Assembly (NCBI GenBank): GCA_029215795.1
Contig: JARDYH010000002.1
Coordinates: 44,252,001-44,316,000 of the forward strand
Direction of reading: 5' to 3'
Source of the DNA: Anniella stebbinsi
Taxonomy: Eukaryota > Chordata > Lepidosauria > Squamata > Anniellidae
Length of the DNA: 64,000 nt
In this document: positions 32,401 through 43,383 of the stretch, in pieces
Layout: every line of letters begins with the position of its first letter
How positions within the stretch are numbered: position 1 is the stretch's first letter
Made by a program: the position numbers and the translations under genes
Notes under the pieces: generated by a model
Told to the model about the DNA's origin: nothing
Seen by the model: only the letters and a program-made list of their open reading frames with translations
The model's database searches: none

Positions 32401-32702
32401 TTCATGCCCGGCCTAGCCTGGGTATGGGGAGGCTTTTGAGGGCGGGGGAGAGTGGCGAGACCTGCCAGCTAGCCATTGGCTGAGCTGGGATGGCGCCATG
32501 AGGCTGGGGCGGGGACCTCAAGCTTTTAAAAGAGGTTTTCTCCCCTCCCAGCCTCCTCTTTGCTCGCACAGCTCCCTGCCCCCCTCCCTCCCTGTAGACA
32601 GTGTGAGCTTGCTGGTTGCCTTTTTGGGGCCGAATAGGATTTTTTTGCTCATGTTCCAATATTGTTCGTGAGTTTTTTGTGTCTGTGAATTCACGTCCAG
32701 CA
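32401..32702 (+). promoter_or_regulatory. GC-rich promoter-like region, probably L2 5' UTR
   Basis: This is a GC-rich patch with an inverted CCAAT box (ATTGG, 32475-32479), a GC box (GGGGCGGGG, 32506-32514) and a TATA-like TTTTAAAA (32524-32531), in this order and pointing right. It is followed by a pyrimidine-rich leader. It sits directly upstream of L2 coding sequence that starts in mid-ORF2, so it may be the 5' UTR of the same L2 joined to its RT by an internal deletion. A host promoter or an unrelated neighbour cannot be excluded. Confidence 0.4.
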
Positions 32703-32714
32703 TAACTGTTCAGG

Positions 32715-33488
32715 GTGGTGAGTGGTCTATCTCAGGCACCTTCCCCCTTGAACCCAATTTTAGAGCCTTCAGCAGTTCGCAGTGATGCCTTTAATGATCA
32801 TTTCACAGATAAAATCTCTCGGATAAGAGCTGACTTAGATGCCGTCGTTATAGCAGATCCTAACAATGGAGTGTCCAGCAACTCCGCGAGTAGAATTACA
32901 CTGGATCAGTTTCAGTTGGTGAGTACCGAGGAGGTGGACAAGCTGCTTGGACGAGTGAGGAGGACAACTTGCCCCCTCGATCCCTGTCCTTCTTGGCTGG
33001 TCGCCCAGGGAGGAGATGTAATTAGACTACAATTACAACACATTATTAATGCATCTCTCAGGGAGGGGAGTTTTCCATCCTGTCTAAAAGAGGCGGTGGT
33101 ACGGCCACTTCTAAAAAAGCCCTCCCTGGACCCCCTGGATCTTAATAACTATAGACCAGTATCAAATCTTCCATTTTTGAGCAAGGTGATCGAGAGGGCA
33201 GTTGCTTTTCAACTCCGAGCAGTCTTGGATGATACAGGTTTTCTAGACCCATTTCAAACTGGCTTCAAGGCAGGATATGGCGTTGAGACTGCTATGGTTG
33301 CCTTAGTGGATTATCTACGCTTGAGTATTGACAAGGGGAGTGTGTCCCTGCTGGTACTTCTGAACCTCTCAGCGGCTTTCGATACCATCGACCATGGTAT
33401 CCTTCTGGAACGCCTGAGGGACTGGGACTTGGGGGCACTGTGCTTCAGTGGTTCCGGTTCTACCTCTCAGGCAGGTTCCAGATGGTGA
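32715..33488 (+). pseudogene. L2 reverse transcriptase, N-terminal half
   Basis: A 257-codon frame contains, in order, FNDHFTDKISRIRADLDAVV, CPLDPCPSWLV, LKEAVVRPLLKKPSLDP, YRPVSNLPFLSKVIERAV, FQTGFKAGYGVETAMVALV and LLVLLNLSAAFDTIDHGILL (RT motif A, catalytic Asp in FDTIDH). The frame is then lost at a G run (33431-33435) where one G appears to be missing. The RT continues in another frame from 33440, so the copy is inactive. Confidence 0.88.
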
Positions 33489-35230
33489 TGTTTGGGGATA
33501 GTTGCTCCTCAAAGAAGGAGTTGTTGTGTGGCATACCTCAAGGTGCCATCCTAGCTCCAATACTGTTTAACATCTATATGAAACCGCTGGGTGAGCTCAT
33601 CCGGAGGCATGGGGCAGGGTGCTATCAGTACACTGATGACACCCAAATAAATTTCTCTATGGCTTTGACAACAGCGTCAGCTAAGTATAGTGTGTCTCCT
33701 CTGAATGAATGCCTGGAGGCGGTAATGGGCTGGATGAGGAAAAACAAACTGAAGCTGAATCCAGACAAAGACGGAGGTGCTTCAGAAATGATGTTATTTA
33801 ATTATAACAAAGAGGAGATGGAGGAAGGTAAAGTTAAGTTAGGTCTTAGGCTTAAAAATATAGTACGTTATTTAGGAGTTAATATTGCAAAAGATTTAGA
33901 TAGGTTAGAGGAAATTAATTTTGCAAGTTTGAAAAAACAGGTAGGGGAAAAGTTAGAGGTATATAGAAAATTAAAACACTCTTGGTTTGGTAGAATAGCG
34001 GTTATTAAAATGAAGATATTACCTAAGATTAATTTTTTGTTTAGAATGCTGCCGATTAAAATATCGGATGTAGAGTTAAAGAGCTGGCAAAATATGATTA
34101 ATGCTTATTGCAATGGAGATAAGAGAGCTAGGATTAATAAAGGGTTATGGCATAAGACACAAAAGAAAGGTGGTTTGGGACTTCCAAATATAAAGAATTA
34201 TTATATTGCTAATCAGTTAAAATATGTTATAAATAGTATATTAGGGAAGGAAGACTTAGAATGGTTAGAAACGCAAACAGGGGAACTAGATTTTAAATTG
34301 CAAAATATTTTTTTAATTAAAATTCAAAAGAAAGATTTGAGGGGACTGGACAACCCGTTGCTGAAAAATATTCTAGAGATCTGGGAGAAAGTTAAAAGAA
34401 AGTTAATAGCAGGAGACTCTCCACTCACCCCAGTGGTAGTAATGGGAAACTTCCCAAGGAATTTAAAAGTAGAGTTGGAAGGGAGTCTGAAGGAGCAGGA
34501 AATTATTAAGTTAAGGAACTGGATGGAAAGAATGATAGATAAGGTGCAAATTAGAGAGTTGTTAAAAGGACAAAAGATAGCTTGGTTCAAATGCTTACAA
34601 TTGGAAAAATGGACACAGGAATGGAAAAAGATAAATAAGAAATGTAGAAATAATACAAGATTTGAAGATTTAATTGAATCAAGAGGAAAGAAGGAAGTAA
34701 TTAAAACTAGAAAAGGTCTGACTAGTGAAATATATAGAATTCTGATAGAGGATGATGAATATCGAGACTCTCTTAAAATGATTTGGGAAGATGATTTAAA
34801 GGAACAAATTAATGAACATGACTGGGGGAGGATGCAGGATGCAAGAATGTTAAAGCTTTTGTCGATTAGAATTAAGGAGAATTATTATAAGACAGTATGG
34901 AGATGGTATTTAACGCCGGTAAGATTTCATCAGATAGATAAAAAAGTGTCCAAGAATTGTTGGAGGGGGTGTCAGGAGGTTGGAACTTATTTTCATATGT
35001 GGTGGAGCTGTGAACACGTAAAATTTTTTTGGGAAAGGGTGTTCAAAGAAATAAGTGAAATAATTGGAAGTAAACTGGAATTAAACCCAAAGCTGGCTCT
35101 ACTAGCAATATGGGATAAAGGAAATGAGAATATACACAAGAGAGAATTGATAAACAACCTCCTGGCTCCCGTCAGAATAATGATTGCTAAAAACTGGAAA
35201 GGGCAAGGGATATATACTATAGAAGAATAG
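33440..35230 (+). pseudogene. Chimeric open frame: L2 RT palm fused to L1 C-terminal domain
   Basis: This 596-codon frame has two origins. Residues 1-114 are L2: GIPQG at 31-35, YTDDT (RT catalytic box, usually YADDT) at 64-68, then KLKLNPDK. From 33783 the frame enters L1 ORF2: KVKLGLRLKNIVRYLGVNI, LKHSWFGRIAVIKMKILPK, KKGGLGLPNIKNYYIANQL and a Cys-x3-Cys-x7-His-x4-Cys knuckle at about 34958-35011. The fusion is in frame only because of an extra A in the L2 part (GACAAAGAC where related copies predict GACAAGAC). It lacks the endonuclease and the first half of the RT, so activity is not expected. Confidence 0.9.
33765..33782. other. 18-bp target-site duplication of L1, left copy
   Basis: ACAAAGACGGAGGTGCTT, identical to 35536-35553. 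It encodes the L2 D-K-T-E-V-L segment. Confidence 0.95.
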
Positions 35231-35535
35231 TATAAAGAAATATGGGATATGGCACTTAATGATAAGCTAACGTGTAAAATGAAAATAAAGAGGGGAATGT
35301 CCAGTAAGAATGATTTTGGAGATATATGGAGCCCATTTTTGGAATATGTATTAAGAACGGGGAAGGGGCAAATACCTTCAAAAGAGTCTTTACAATTTTG
35401 GAAAGAAGAATAATGTATAATTGAAGGTCTCCTGGGGGGAGGGGAGCATGGGGGTATGTGGTTATGTATTGTATTTTATGTTGTTTTATGTTGTATTATG
35501 TTGAAAAATAAAATAAAAAATTTAAAAACAAAAAA
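33783..35535 (+). mobile_element. 5'-truncated L1 LINE
   Basis: This is the last third of an L1 ORF2 plus a 3' UTR of about 120 bases and an A-rich tail (from about 35503: AAAAATAAAATAAAAAA...). It is bounded by an identical 18-bp duplication and oriented like the host L2. ORF2 is open from the 5' junction to TAG at 35228. After that codon the same frame continues for 60 codons (YKEIWDMALNDKL, KRGMSSKNDFGDIWSPFLEY, KESLQFWKEE) to TAA at 35411. The TAG therefore looks like a single nonsense change, probably of TGG. Only one disabling change in about 540 codons implies a fairly recent insertion. Confidence 0.92.
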
Positions 35536-35553
35536 ACAAAGACGGAGGTGCTT
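35536..35553. other. 18-bp target-site duplication of L1, right copy
   Basis: ACAAAGACGGAGGTGCTT, identical to 33765-33782. L2 coding sequence resumes directly (LTVKSPNVGLEVC). Confidence 0.95.
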
Positions 35554-36339
35554 ACTGTCAAAAGCCCCAACGTGGGTTTAGAGGTGTGTCAACCAGTTCT
35601 GGAAGGGGGTACACTCCCCCTGAAAGACTGTGTGCACAGCTTGAGGGTGTTCCTGGATCTGTTGCTCCAAATGACAGCTCAAATAGACGCAATGGCCAGG
35701 AGTGCCTACTATCAGCTTCGGCTGATATGCCAGCTGCGCCCCTTCCTAGAGTTGGAAGACTTAAAAATGGTAGTGCACACACTGGTAACTTTGAGGCTTG
35801 ACTTCTGAAATGCGCTGTACATAGGGCTACCTCTGTGCCTAGTCCAGAAACTTCAACTAGTTCAAAACATGGCGGCCAGGTTGGTCACCGGTACACCTAG
35901 GGGTGACCATATCACACCAGTTTTAAAATCACTCCACTGGCTGCCAATTAGTTTCCTGGCAAAGTTCAAAGTGTTGGTTATTACCTTTAAAGCCCTACAT
36001 GGTTTGGGTCCAGGTTACCTGCAGGATCGCCTTCTCCCATACAATCCTCCCCGCACACTCAGGTCCTCTGGAAAGAACCTACTACAGTTGGCCAAGACTA
36101 GGCTGACAACCGTTACCCAGAGGACCTTCTCTTCTGCCGCTCCCAGACTATGGAACGATCTGCCAGGAGAGATCTGCCAACTTACCAGTCTTCTAGAATT
36201 CAAGAGAGCTATAAAGACTGATCTCTTCTGGCAGGCTTATCCAGTCGAATTTGAAGACTTGGTTGATTTTAATAATGTATTAATTTTATATGTTTTTTTT
36301 ATCAGTTTTATATATTTTATATTGTCTATAGTGATGTAG
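35548..36339 (+). pseudogene. L2 ORF2 C-terminal part
   Basis: Continues the L2 protein after the L1: LTVKSPNVGLEVCQPVL, VHSLRVFLDLLLQMTAQID, SAYYQLRLICQLRPFLELED, MVVHTLVTLRLDF, a TGA at 35806 in place of the usual Cys codon of the DYCNALY motif, then NALYIGLP and the LHWLPI block to TDLFWQAYPVEF. Stop at 36337. The ending is the normal L2 C terminus. Confidence 0.9.
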
Positions 36340-36373
36340 TTCCCTGCCTTGATCTGGAGGGAGAGATGGGTTA

Positions 36374-36419
36374 TAAATAAATAAATAAATAAATAAATTA
36401 TTATTATTATTATTATTGT
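36374..36419. repeat. (ATAA)n(ATT)n at the L2 3' end
   Basis: About six ATAA units then about eight ATT units, directly following the L2 3' UTR. L2-type elements end in short tandem repeats, so this was probably seeded by the element. Confidence 0.9.
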
Positions 36420-37370
36420 ATCCCTACGCTCCGCAAATAGTATGCGGTTTTCTCACTTCCACTGCCTTGTTAAGATACTTGTAGGCCTCTCTAATTATTT
36501 CTATGTGTTGTCTGACTTTGAGGAAAGCATTCACAACCTTTTCATTTCAAATGATGCCTTCAGCATACTGAGAGGGCAGATTCACTAAAGTTCCTACTAA
36601 TTGTCTTTTAAGCATTACTGTTTGGGGAGAGGTGGGGGATATTGTATATGACAAATTGTACAGCTTTTCATATACTTTCCTTAGGGAAAGGTTTTGAAAG
36701 GAAATTCTGGATAATATTTCACTTTAAATTATGCTAAGAAAATAATGTCATTTGATTGCTGAATGTATAAGGTTTCCATGCTTGTTCTAGTAGCCTAAAG
36801 AATTAGAAATACATTGGTTTCACAACAGACAATACGATATTGGAGACCGTTTTTGATAAATTGTAATGTTACATTTCTCTTTGTTATATTTTGTCAGCTG
36901 ATTGATGTATAGTACACATCATTCTCCCATGTTTGTGATGCCTAATGGTTTTTGGCAAATAAATTTGACTTGACTACCTATTTATTTAATGTTGCAGAAA
37001 TACAAAAGCTAGGGCTAAAAAAATAAGCCCCAGGCTGGATTTGTGCAGTATTTTAAAATGCTGAACTCTAATCCTTTTGTAGTGATAGTTCTTCCATCTC
37101 CAAACTGGCAAGTATCCAAAGGCGAAACTTTCAATAAGATGCATAGTCATATAATGCATATCAAAACAAAAAAACACATCTTTCTACATGCAACGAAATC
37201 TGATTCATATCTACTCACAAGTAAGCCCCACTGTGTTCATTGGGACTTCCTTCTGGTAACTGAATATAAGTCTGTAGCTGTAATATCTGGATTCCCAATT
37301 ACTATTACGAGGATTTAACTATATGAGTGCCTGCCTGTATATCTGATGTGAAAGAGCACTTATACAGTAA
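36420..37370. other. Unclassified AT-rich DNA
   Basis: No gene recognised. The segment around 37190-37290 (CTCACAAGTAAGCCCCACTG, TTCATTGGGACTTCC) is a common dispersed motif also seen near 1750 and 49110. Confidence 0.35.
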
Positions 37371-37378
37371 GATTTTAC

Positions 37379-37782
37379 CAGAACTGGGCACAGCCTCCCT
37401 GATTAATCTCAGAGGCCAATTTGGAGCTTCCAATTCAGCCCCAATTCAGCTTGGAGCACCTCAGTACCTCCTCGGCCCACTTTAGATTCGATTCGAAATC
37501 CAAAGCACGCCGGCTGTTGCTGTTTCCTGGGTGCCCATAAGACTCCCCTCCTTTCCCACTTGCCCCCCTTCCCTCTTGTTTGCCCAGCAAACCCAGAAAA
37601 CTGCTGCCCCACTGGACTTATCTGGAACCTTTGTGCATGCTGGCGATCCTCCCGTCCTCCCGAAGAGCCTCTCTGGCCTGCCGTAGATCTACAGACCTGT
37701 CAAGGTGGCCCAATCTGGTCCCAAACTGGATTCTGCTTCGATTCAGATTCTGGATTTGGAATCGAGGTGAAGCACACACCTA
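37379..37782. mobile_element. hAT-like non-autonomous element, 8-bp duplication
   Basis: GATTTTAC at 37371-37378 and 37783-37790 flanks ends CAGAACTGGGCACAGCCTCC and (complement) TAGGTGTGTGCTTCACCTCG, which match at about half their positions. The inside is rich in GATTCGATTC-like motifs. No transposase. Confidence 0.75.
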
Positions 37783-37790
37783 GATTTTAC

Positions 37791-38105
37791 TGTGTTTGAA
37801 TGTGTAAAAATACTTCCTTAATGGATTATTTGCCATGGTGAATTGTGTTCAAAGAAAAGATCAATGTCCCTTTAGTAAGTGACAAGAATTTGCATGCAGA
37901 ATGAATATTTTGTACAAAAAAGCATTTCTCTGTCATCAAATAGGGGAGATAACAACTATGAAACATTTACCATCAGGCCAGTGAAGTGTCCACATTATGC
38001 CATGGCAACTTCCTGACTCATTGGAAGAATGGGTGGCCATATGTCTTCACAAAGGATATTCCTCTATTTGAAAGTGTCCTCTTCCTGAAGGACTGTCTAG
38101 TTTAA
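37791..38105. other. Unclassified AT-rich DNA
   Basis: No gene or repeat recognised. Confidence 0.3.
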
Positions 38106-38109
38106 ATCT

Positions 38110-38250
38110 GGAGCCTATCTACACAAGCAGGATATAACACTTTGAAAATGTTTTGAAAACTGTATATGGAGTGTGTCCTTGGCCCCAACACTTGTCACTA
38201 CTGTTACAAACCATTTTAATCCAATTTAAAGCAGTAGTATAGATAGACTG
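38110..38250. mobile_element. Hairpin MITE related to 10533-10684, decayed
   Basis: GAGCCTATCTACACAAGCAG at the left faces GCAGTAGTATAGATAG at the right. The centre retains TGTCCTTGGCCCCAACACTTG, the counterpart of the centre at 10596-10630. The arms have drifted. Confidence 0.65.
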
Positions 38251-38341
38251 TTGGTTTAAAGAGTCTGTACCATAAAAAGTCAAAGCAGGGGACTTGAATG
38301 TGCTCATCAACTGGATATGCAACAGCAAATTGAGCAGGCAC

Positions 38342-38720
38342 TAGAGATGTATGGATTTTGAAAGTCCGTTCTGAGTGCTTTGTGTGGATTGTCAGGTGCC
38401 TTTCATTCCATTGTACTTTTATTGACAGAATCAGATTTTTCCAATTTCCCAAATCTGCACTTGCACAAATTCATACTTCTGAAATGCAGAAATCAACCCC
38501 CCCAAATTGTGCATTTTCAGACTTTTTTAAAAAATACATATTTTTCTATGACAAAATTTACATAAAATTTTGGAAGACCAAAAACAAACAAACAGTCCAC
38601 ATGTCTACAGGAGTCGTGTGAGGCAGGAAAAGCCAATCTGCTGCAGAATCCATGGATCGGATTCATCGAAATCTAAAATCTTTAGAATAGATTCCATTGT
38701 GGATTTCTCCAACATCTCTA
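38342..38720. mobile_element. hAT-like non-autonomous element (probable)
   Basis: TAGAGATGT at the left and ACATCTCTA at the right are perfect 9-bp inverted ends. The flanking 8-mers GCAGGCAC and CCAGGAAC match at six positions, compatible with an aged 8-bp duplication. The interior carries GATTCATCG-like motifs as in related elements. Confidence 0.55.
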
Positions 38721-38890
38721 CCAGGAACACAGGTTGCTTGGTCATGGTCTTCTCCACTATGGTGAGATGTATTTTATTACTATTTAAATTATAGTAACGA
38801 TTTCTAAATTTGTATCTTTTTATCTAAATTAGCATATACATGTTATATGCAAATCAGTGTCCTTTTTAATTTTCTTTTTTGGCAATTCTT
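38708..38890. repeat. Dispersed repeat, copy 2
   Basis: Counterpart of 4795-4960 (TATGGTGAGATGTA, GATTTCTAAATTTG, AGTGTCCTTTTT). Its start overlaps the right end of the element at 38342-38720, so one of the two boundaries is slightly off. Confidence 0.5.
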
Positions 38891-41378
38891 AAGTGACTAC
38901 CGTACTGCAAAGATTTTGGAGGAAAGGATGAAGATCTTTCTAACTTGGCTTAAGCTAACTGGATTTTAAGCAGGGAGACTATCTTACCGTTTTTGGATAT
39001 ATCTTTGTAATTCTTCAATGATATGAAAGAAAGACATCTCTTGATTTTTTTTAAAAAAAATCTTAATACTTAGTTCATTTTCCAGCTGTGCACTTCTATG
39101 TATATTTAGACAGAAAAATTCCTACAACTCTCAGCAAGAATTTAAATGTGCATAGGATTGCACCCTTGTTTGTCATTTTATACAAAAAAATCCCCCCATG
39201 GAACATCTTTCTGTGGAAGTTAAACAATCAAAGCAAGTACTTATTGTTTGAGGCTTATTTTACTTGTATTTCACATTTTATATCCATAATGCTTATTGTC
39301 CATTTGGAAAAGCAAATAATGTTCAATGACAGAACACACCAGGTGAGCTTGGTAATTACGTTATATATTTGGTTTCAGAAATGTATGGCTGGCACTCATC
39401 CAAAAGATTAAAATAATTTCCCTTTTCTGCTCTGATGCATCCAACCTTTTAAAGTACATGCACCATTTAGAAATAAGGTTCATTGTGAATGGCAAACAAC
39501 CTCTTAAGACTGTGAGCTATTGCTTCTGCAGTACACCTGCTAGTAAAATAATTTCTTTGCCAAATGTGCTACTTAGTATCTTTTTAAAAACATGTTCAGT
39601 AGAGATTATGAGGCTCCTAAAAAACTACCAAGGGATATTCACATATGTGTAGAGTTGGGGTGGCAGAGGGAAGGGAGGATCAGGGATCAGACCCACTGAA
39701 TCAAAACCAGTATATCAGATCCTGCAAACCACGTAGCAGTTATTTTGATCCCTATACTGATCCATATCTCAAAGAGGGGAAATCAAAAAGCAGTTGCATC
39801 CGAGCATTCCTGAACAGAACACTGCTCATTGTGGAACCACTTCCTACAGCTGTTACTAAGTTTCTGTTAGATTACCCAATTGGTAGCATGAGGAGTGTTC
39901 ATGTGCATATGTCCATAGCATAAGAGAAAAGGTAGCAACAGTACATTTGTTGCACCACTGGGTGCAACAGCCTACTACAGCTTTCATCACTTTACTGGCA
40001 GGTTTCCTGTGCCTTCATACATTAGGTAGTGTCCTTTGCTTCCCGTGCACCAGCTGGATCCACCACGAGTGTAATAAAGAGCGAGCAGTTGTTAAAACCA
40101 CCCAATATAAGTGGAAATGCTTGTTTCTGGAATGGGGCAGGTCAGTGAACCTCACAGTAGAAGGGAGCTCCGCTGAGCTGTCTCAATCTAGAAATGAGAA
40201 TTTCCATTCATTTACAGGATTCCTTTACATAGCACTATGTCTCCCTTCCACAAGGGGTGGGTCCCACTGGTGCAACACAATCATCAGGAGCACAGCAGCC
40301 TCGTCAGAGAAGTTAGGCAGAAGTAAACTTGTGAAGTGTTTTTTCCCCTTTCTAAGAGGATCTTCCCTGTTGAATTTCTTCATGTTAAAGGCACAGGATC
40401 CTTGCTAGAAAAAGAAAAGAAAAGACAGCAAGCCTATGAGTTTTTTTGCTCTGCAGTTTGCAACCATGGAAATTTGTAGACTAGTGCTGTGGGTGGGACT
40501 TAGTGGCATCTGGTGAGTTTAAGCTGGGGACTTTAAACTATAATTGAAAACCTTGGATCTTGGACCTACTCTGGCCATGGCCCAACACTAGCATATGCCA
40601 CGGGAGCTCAAGGATTGTTCTGATGCCCAGATACCAAAAGCTGCCAAGGGGTTGGCCCAGCAGCTGTAGATATTATGAGTGTAGCTGTCCACCTGTTCCC
40701 AAAGAACATTGCCTTGGATGAAAGTTTGAGGCGTGGAAAGCTGCTGTGCTGAAACCGTATCAGCTCAAGTTCTTTGACACAGCAGAATCCCCTAGTTACT
40801 CACCATTGCTTTATGGGTAATCTGGCCTTGGATTTATAATTAAAGAAACAAATAAACACACACGCACACCGCAGGCTAAATGAAAATAAAGCTTAGAAAC
40901 TCCACGCATGTAAATTGTACAGGTAGCCAATGCTAGTGGCACAGGCATAAATGCAAGTCAGATTTCATTTAATATTGTAATTCAATTCTATTAGCTTTTA
41001 ATTGAATTCTACTTCAGCTAATATTTGCAAATGAAAACTCCTAGTTTTATAAGAAGCCATCTCCCAGTGTGAAAAGTCTAAAATAATCAGCTCATTGCAA
41101 GAGCCTTTGGAACATCAAGAATTATGATAATGGAATTAGTATTGCATTTAACCTGCTCTGTGGAATGTGATTTTGTGAACTGTGTCCAAAAAGCTGCAGT
41201 AAGGTATGCTGAATAGCTATAATAATAATAGTTTAAAAGAAGATATTTTCTTTTATTCCAACAGTGAACATAGTTTCTATCTCCCTGGTCAGATTTGTTC
41301 TCTGAAGGTCAATTTAACAGAAGGCTGAAATGAGTATTCAGAAAGCTCATCTGCTTGAAAAGGATAGAAAAGAGTGTA

Positions 41379-41380
<2 letters not shown>
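38891..41380. other. Unclassified, largely unique AT-rich DNA
   Basis: About 2.5 kb with no recognised gene. Frames of 107 and 153 codons (39088-39411, 39947-40408) show no known domain. 40970-41180 is unusually free of repeat motifs and could be conserved non-coding DNA. A dispersed-repeat motif GTGCATAGGATTGCACCC lies near 39149. Confidence 0.35.

Positions 41381-41412
<32 letters not shown>
41381..41412. repeat. (GT)16 microsatellite
   Basis: Sixteen uninterrupted TG/GT units. A short ATA/AAT run follows at 41441-41457. Confidence 0.97.
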
Positions 41413-41415
<3 letters not shown>

Positions 41416-41457
41416 GGAGAAAATACTACTGCTGCCTTGGATAATAATAATAATAAA

Positions 41458-41855
41458 TCAGTCTGCATTCCAATTAAAAACAAATAAGTAAGTACACCTA
41501 ACAAAATGTTTTCTGTTGTGATGGGCCAAGATCAGGAAGATTTCAGGGGTTCTGCCATGGTGGTGGTGGGACCTGGTATATCTCTTTGTATTCCAAACAC
41601 TGATGCCTCCACCCCATCCACCAGACAGTCTCTGTGAATGGAGGAAAAAGACACATCCTCCTTCTGTTGCCACGATCTAGACCAGCCTATTTATTTTTAT
41701 GCTTGGTTTGCTGAGTCAAACCAGCCATGAGGTGGCAGGTTAGAGTCTGCATATGGAAGAAAACTGTAACACTGCTTCCACCACAATAGTAGAGAAGCAT
41801 GGGGGAAGGGCTACCTTACCCTACCCCTGAAGTTGCATAACAGCTGTAGGCTCCT
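41458..41855. other. Unclassified DNA
   Basis: No gene or named element. Confidence 0.3.
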
Positions 41856-41859
41856 TGCC

Positions 41860-42240
41860 TTGTTTTAGAAAGAGCATGCACTGTGCAGGCTTCAAGTTTT
41901 TGAGGGTTCTTGGACCAGACACACTCAATGCCTTAGTGAGTCTAATTATCACCTGCTGCTATTGCTCCTCTGCCTGTTTTTCATCATTGACATCACTTGC
42001 TTGCCTGATAGGCCAGGAGCCAGTGACCAATGATGCAGTGACAACTACTGCTCATCCTTCTCACCATCACTGTTGCCTGGGCCAGAATAAGAGGAAGGTG
42101 AACAAGGGAGTTGTAACTGTGAAGAGGAGGAGCAACTCCAGGGGGCTCTTGTAAGTGGTCCCCTAGTGGGTTGTTGGCCCTCAGTAAGTGCCCAACCATG
42201 CCTACCCTTGACATTGGCCCTGAGCTTGTAGGAAGGCATT
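41860..42240 (-). repeat. Unclassified dispersed repeat, copy 2
   Basis: Reverse-complement match to 15890-16250. The minus frame gives MSRVGMVGHLLRANNP and QEPPGVAPPLHSYN, against SRVGMVGHLLRAHTI and QEPPGVVPPLHHCN in copy 1. No catalytic or structural motif is recognised. Confidence 0.65.
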
Positions 42241-43375
42241 ATCCATGGCTGTCCTACCTCTGTGGCTATGTTTTCCAGAGGAGGTTTTTTTTATTGTGCA
42301 GTTGCCCTGCCTCATTCACAGAATTTTACTGGGTTGGGAGAGGTGATGACATCTTCCATTTGTAACCTCTCCATGTTTTCCCACTGCTGCTTCCATCATT
42401 TTTTTACTATAAAAAGTTGGCTAAGGAAATGGAATAACTAATTCTGTGCTGAAAATTTCTCCTACATTCTTTTGACCACACACATTCAATTAGAAATTGC
42501 TTTTGAGAAAAAAAAAATAGTGGGAGAAGACATTATTTGAGAAATTCTCATGGGTTGGGTTCAAGGTTCCTGTATTTACCTTACTTACGATGAGGCAGCT
42601 GAGAGTGTGTCTGTGAGTGTCCTCTCTTTCATTGTACTGTCATATCTCTCACAGCCCATAGTCTCCCTAGCACAAGATATGATGAGGTAAAGCCCAGGGC
42701 AAGATATGATGAGGTAATTCCGCCCACAGAACTTTTTCAGACCAGGAAGTGTGAGCAGTCTGGGAACCTGCAGAGCAATGAAGTAATGTATAACAAAAAT
42801 TCAAAACACACAAACAGCACCCTTGGCCAATGCCCAGTGATAACATATGCTCAAAAACAGCACCCAAATATTTTTTAAAAAAATGATAAACTGCCTTGAG
42901 AATGTAGCAGAAAAATTGAAGGCTATTTCTTGGGGGAAGAAAACGTTCAGGAAATTGAAAGGTAGATTTTGGGCAAAGCATTAGTTCCACCTGTTCCCTG
43001 GAGCTAGACACAGCACTGCCCCCTTCACACCTGCATTGTGAAGGATGCAAAATGGGGGCTAGGCTACCAGCACAACTGATGCTGTTGCCACTTGCAGTGG
43101 CAGTGCACCCCTCCCCCAACCCCCCTTAGGAATAAAGGAAGAAGTTGTGCTACAACGCCTGCCAATGGGGAGCCCAACCTGTGAGAAACTGTTGGAGAAT
43201 TTCTCCTGCTCTTCGAGCGAGTCAGTGAATTTGTTCACCCAGTTTCTAGGCCCACAAATAGGGTGTAGAAGTTTGAGAGGCCATTTGTGCACAGCTCTAG
43301 GAATAACTGCATAGTAACACCAGGAGGGCTTACTGTCAGGTAAGTGATATAATATTGTAACCTAAAGCTGCATTC
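42241..43375. other. Unclassified DNA
   Basis: No gene recognised. A 150-codon minus frame at 42667-43119 has no known domain and includes a tandem-like stretch near 42680-42715 (GCAAGATATGATGAGGTAA repeated). Confidence 0.35.
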
Positions 43376-43383
43376 CTATACAC

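Larger units (their letters stand above)
32703..36373 (+). mobile_element. L2-type LINE, interrupted by an L1
   Basis: The coding remains of one L2 element span 32703-33782 and 35536-36340, with the 3' UTR to about 36373 (GGGTTATAAATAAATAAATA). The two halves join exactly once the L1 at 33783-35535 and one duplication copy are removed. ORF1 and the endonuclease are absent. The 3' half holds the usual L2 C-terminal wording: QNMAARLVTGTPRGDHITPV, LKSLHWLPISFLAKFKVLV, FKALHGLGPGYLQD and RTFSSAAPRLWNDLPGEI. Better preserved than the other L2 copies in the window. Confidence 0.92.

Noticed and set aside
39947..40408. 153-codon plus frame
   Set aside because: No domain recognised; no coding context. 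A search could overturn this.
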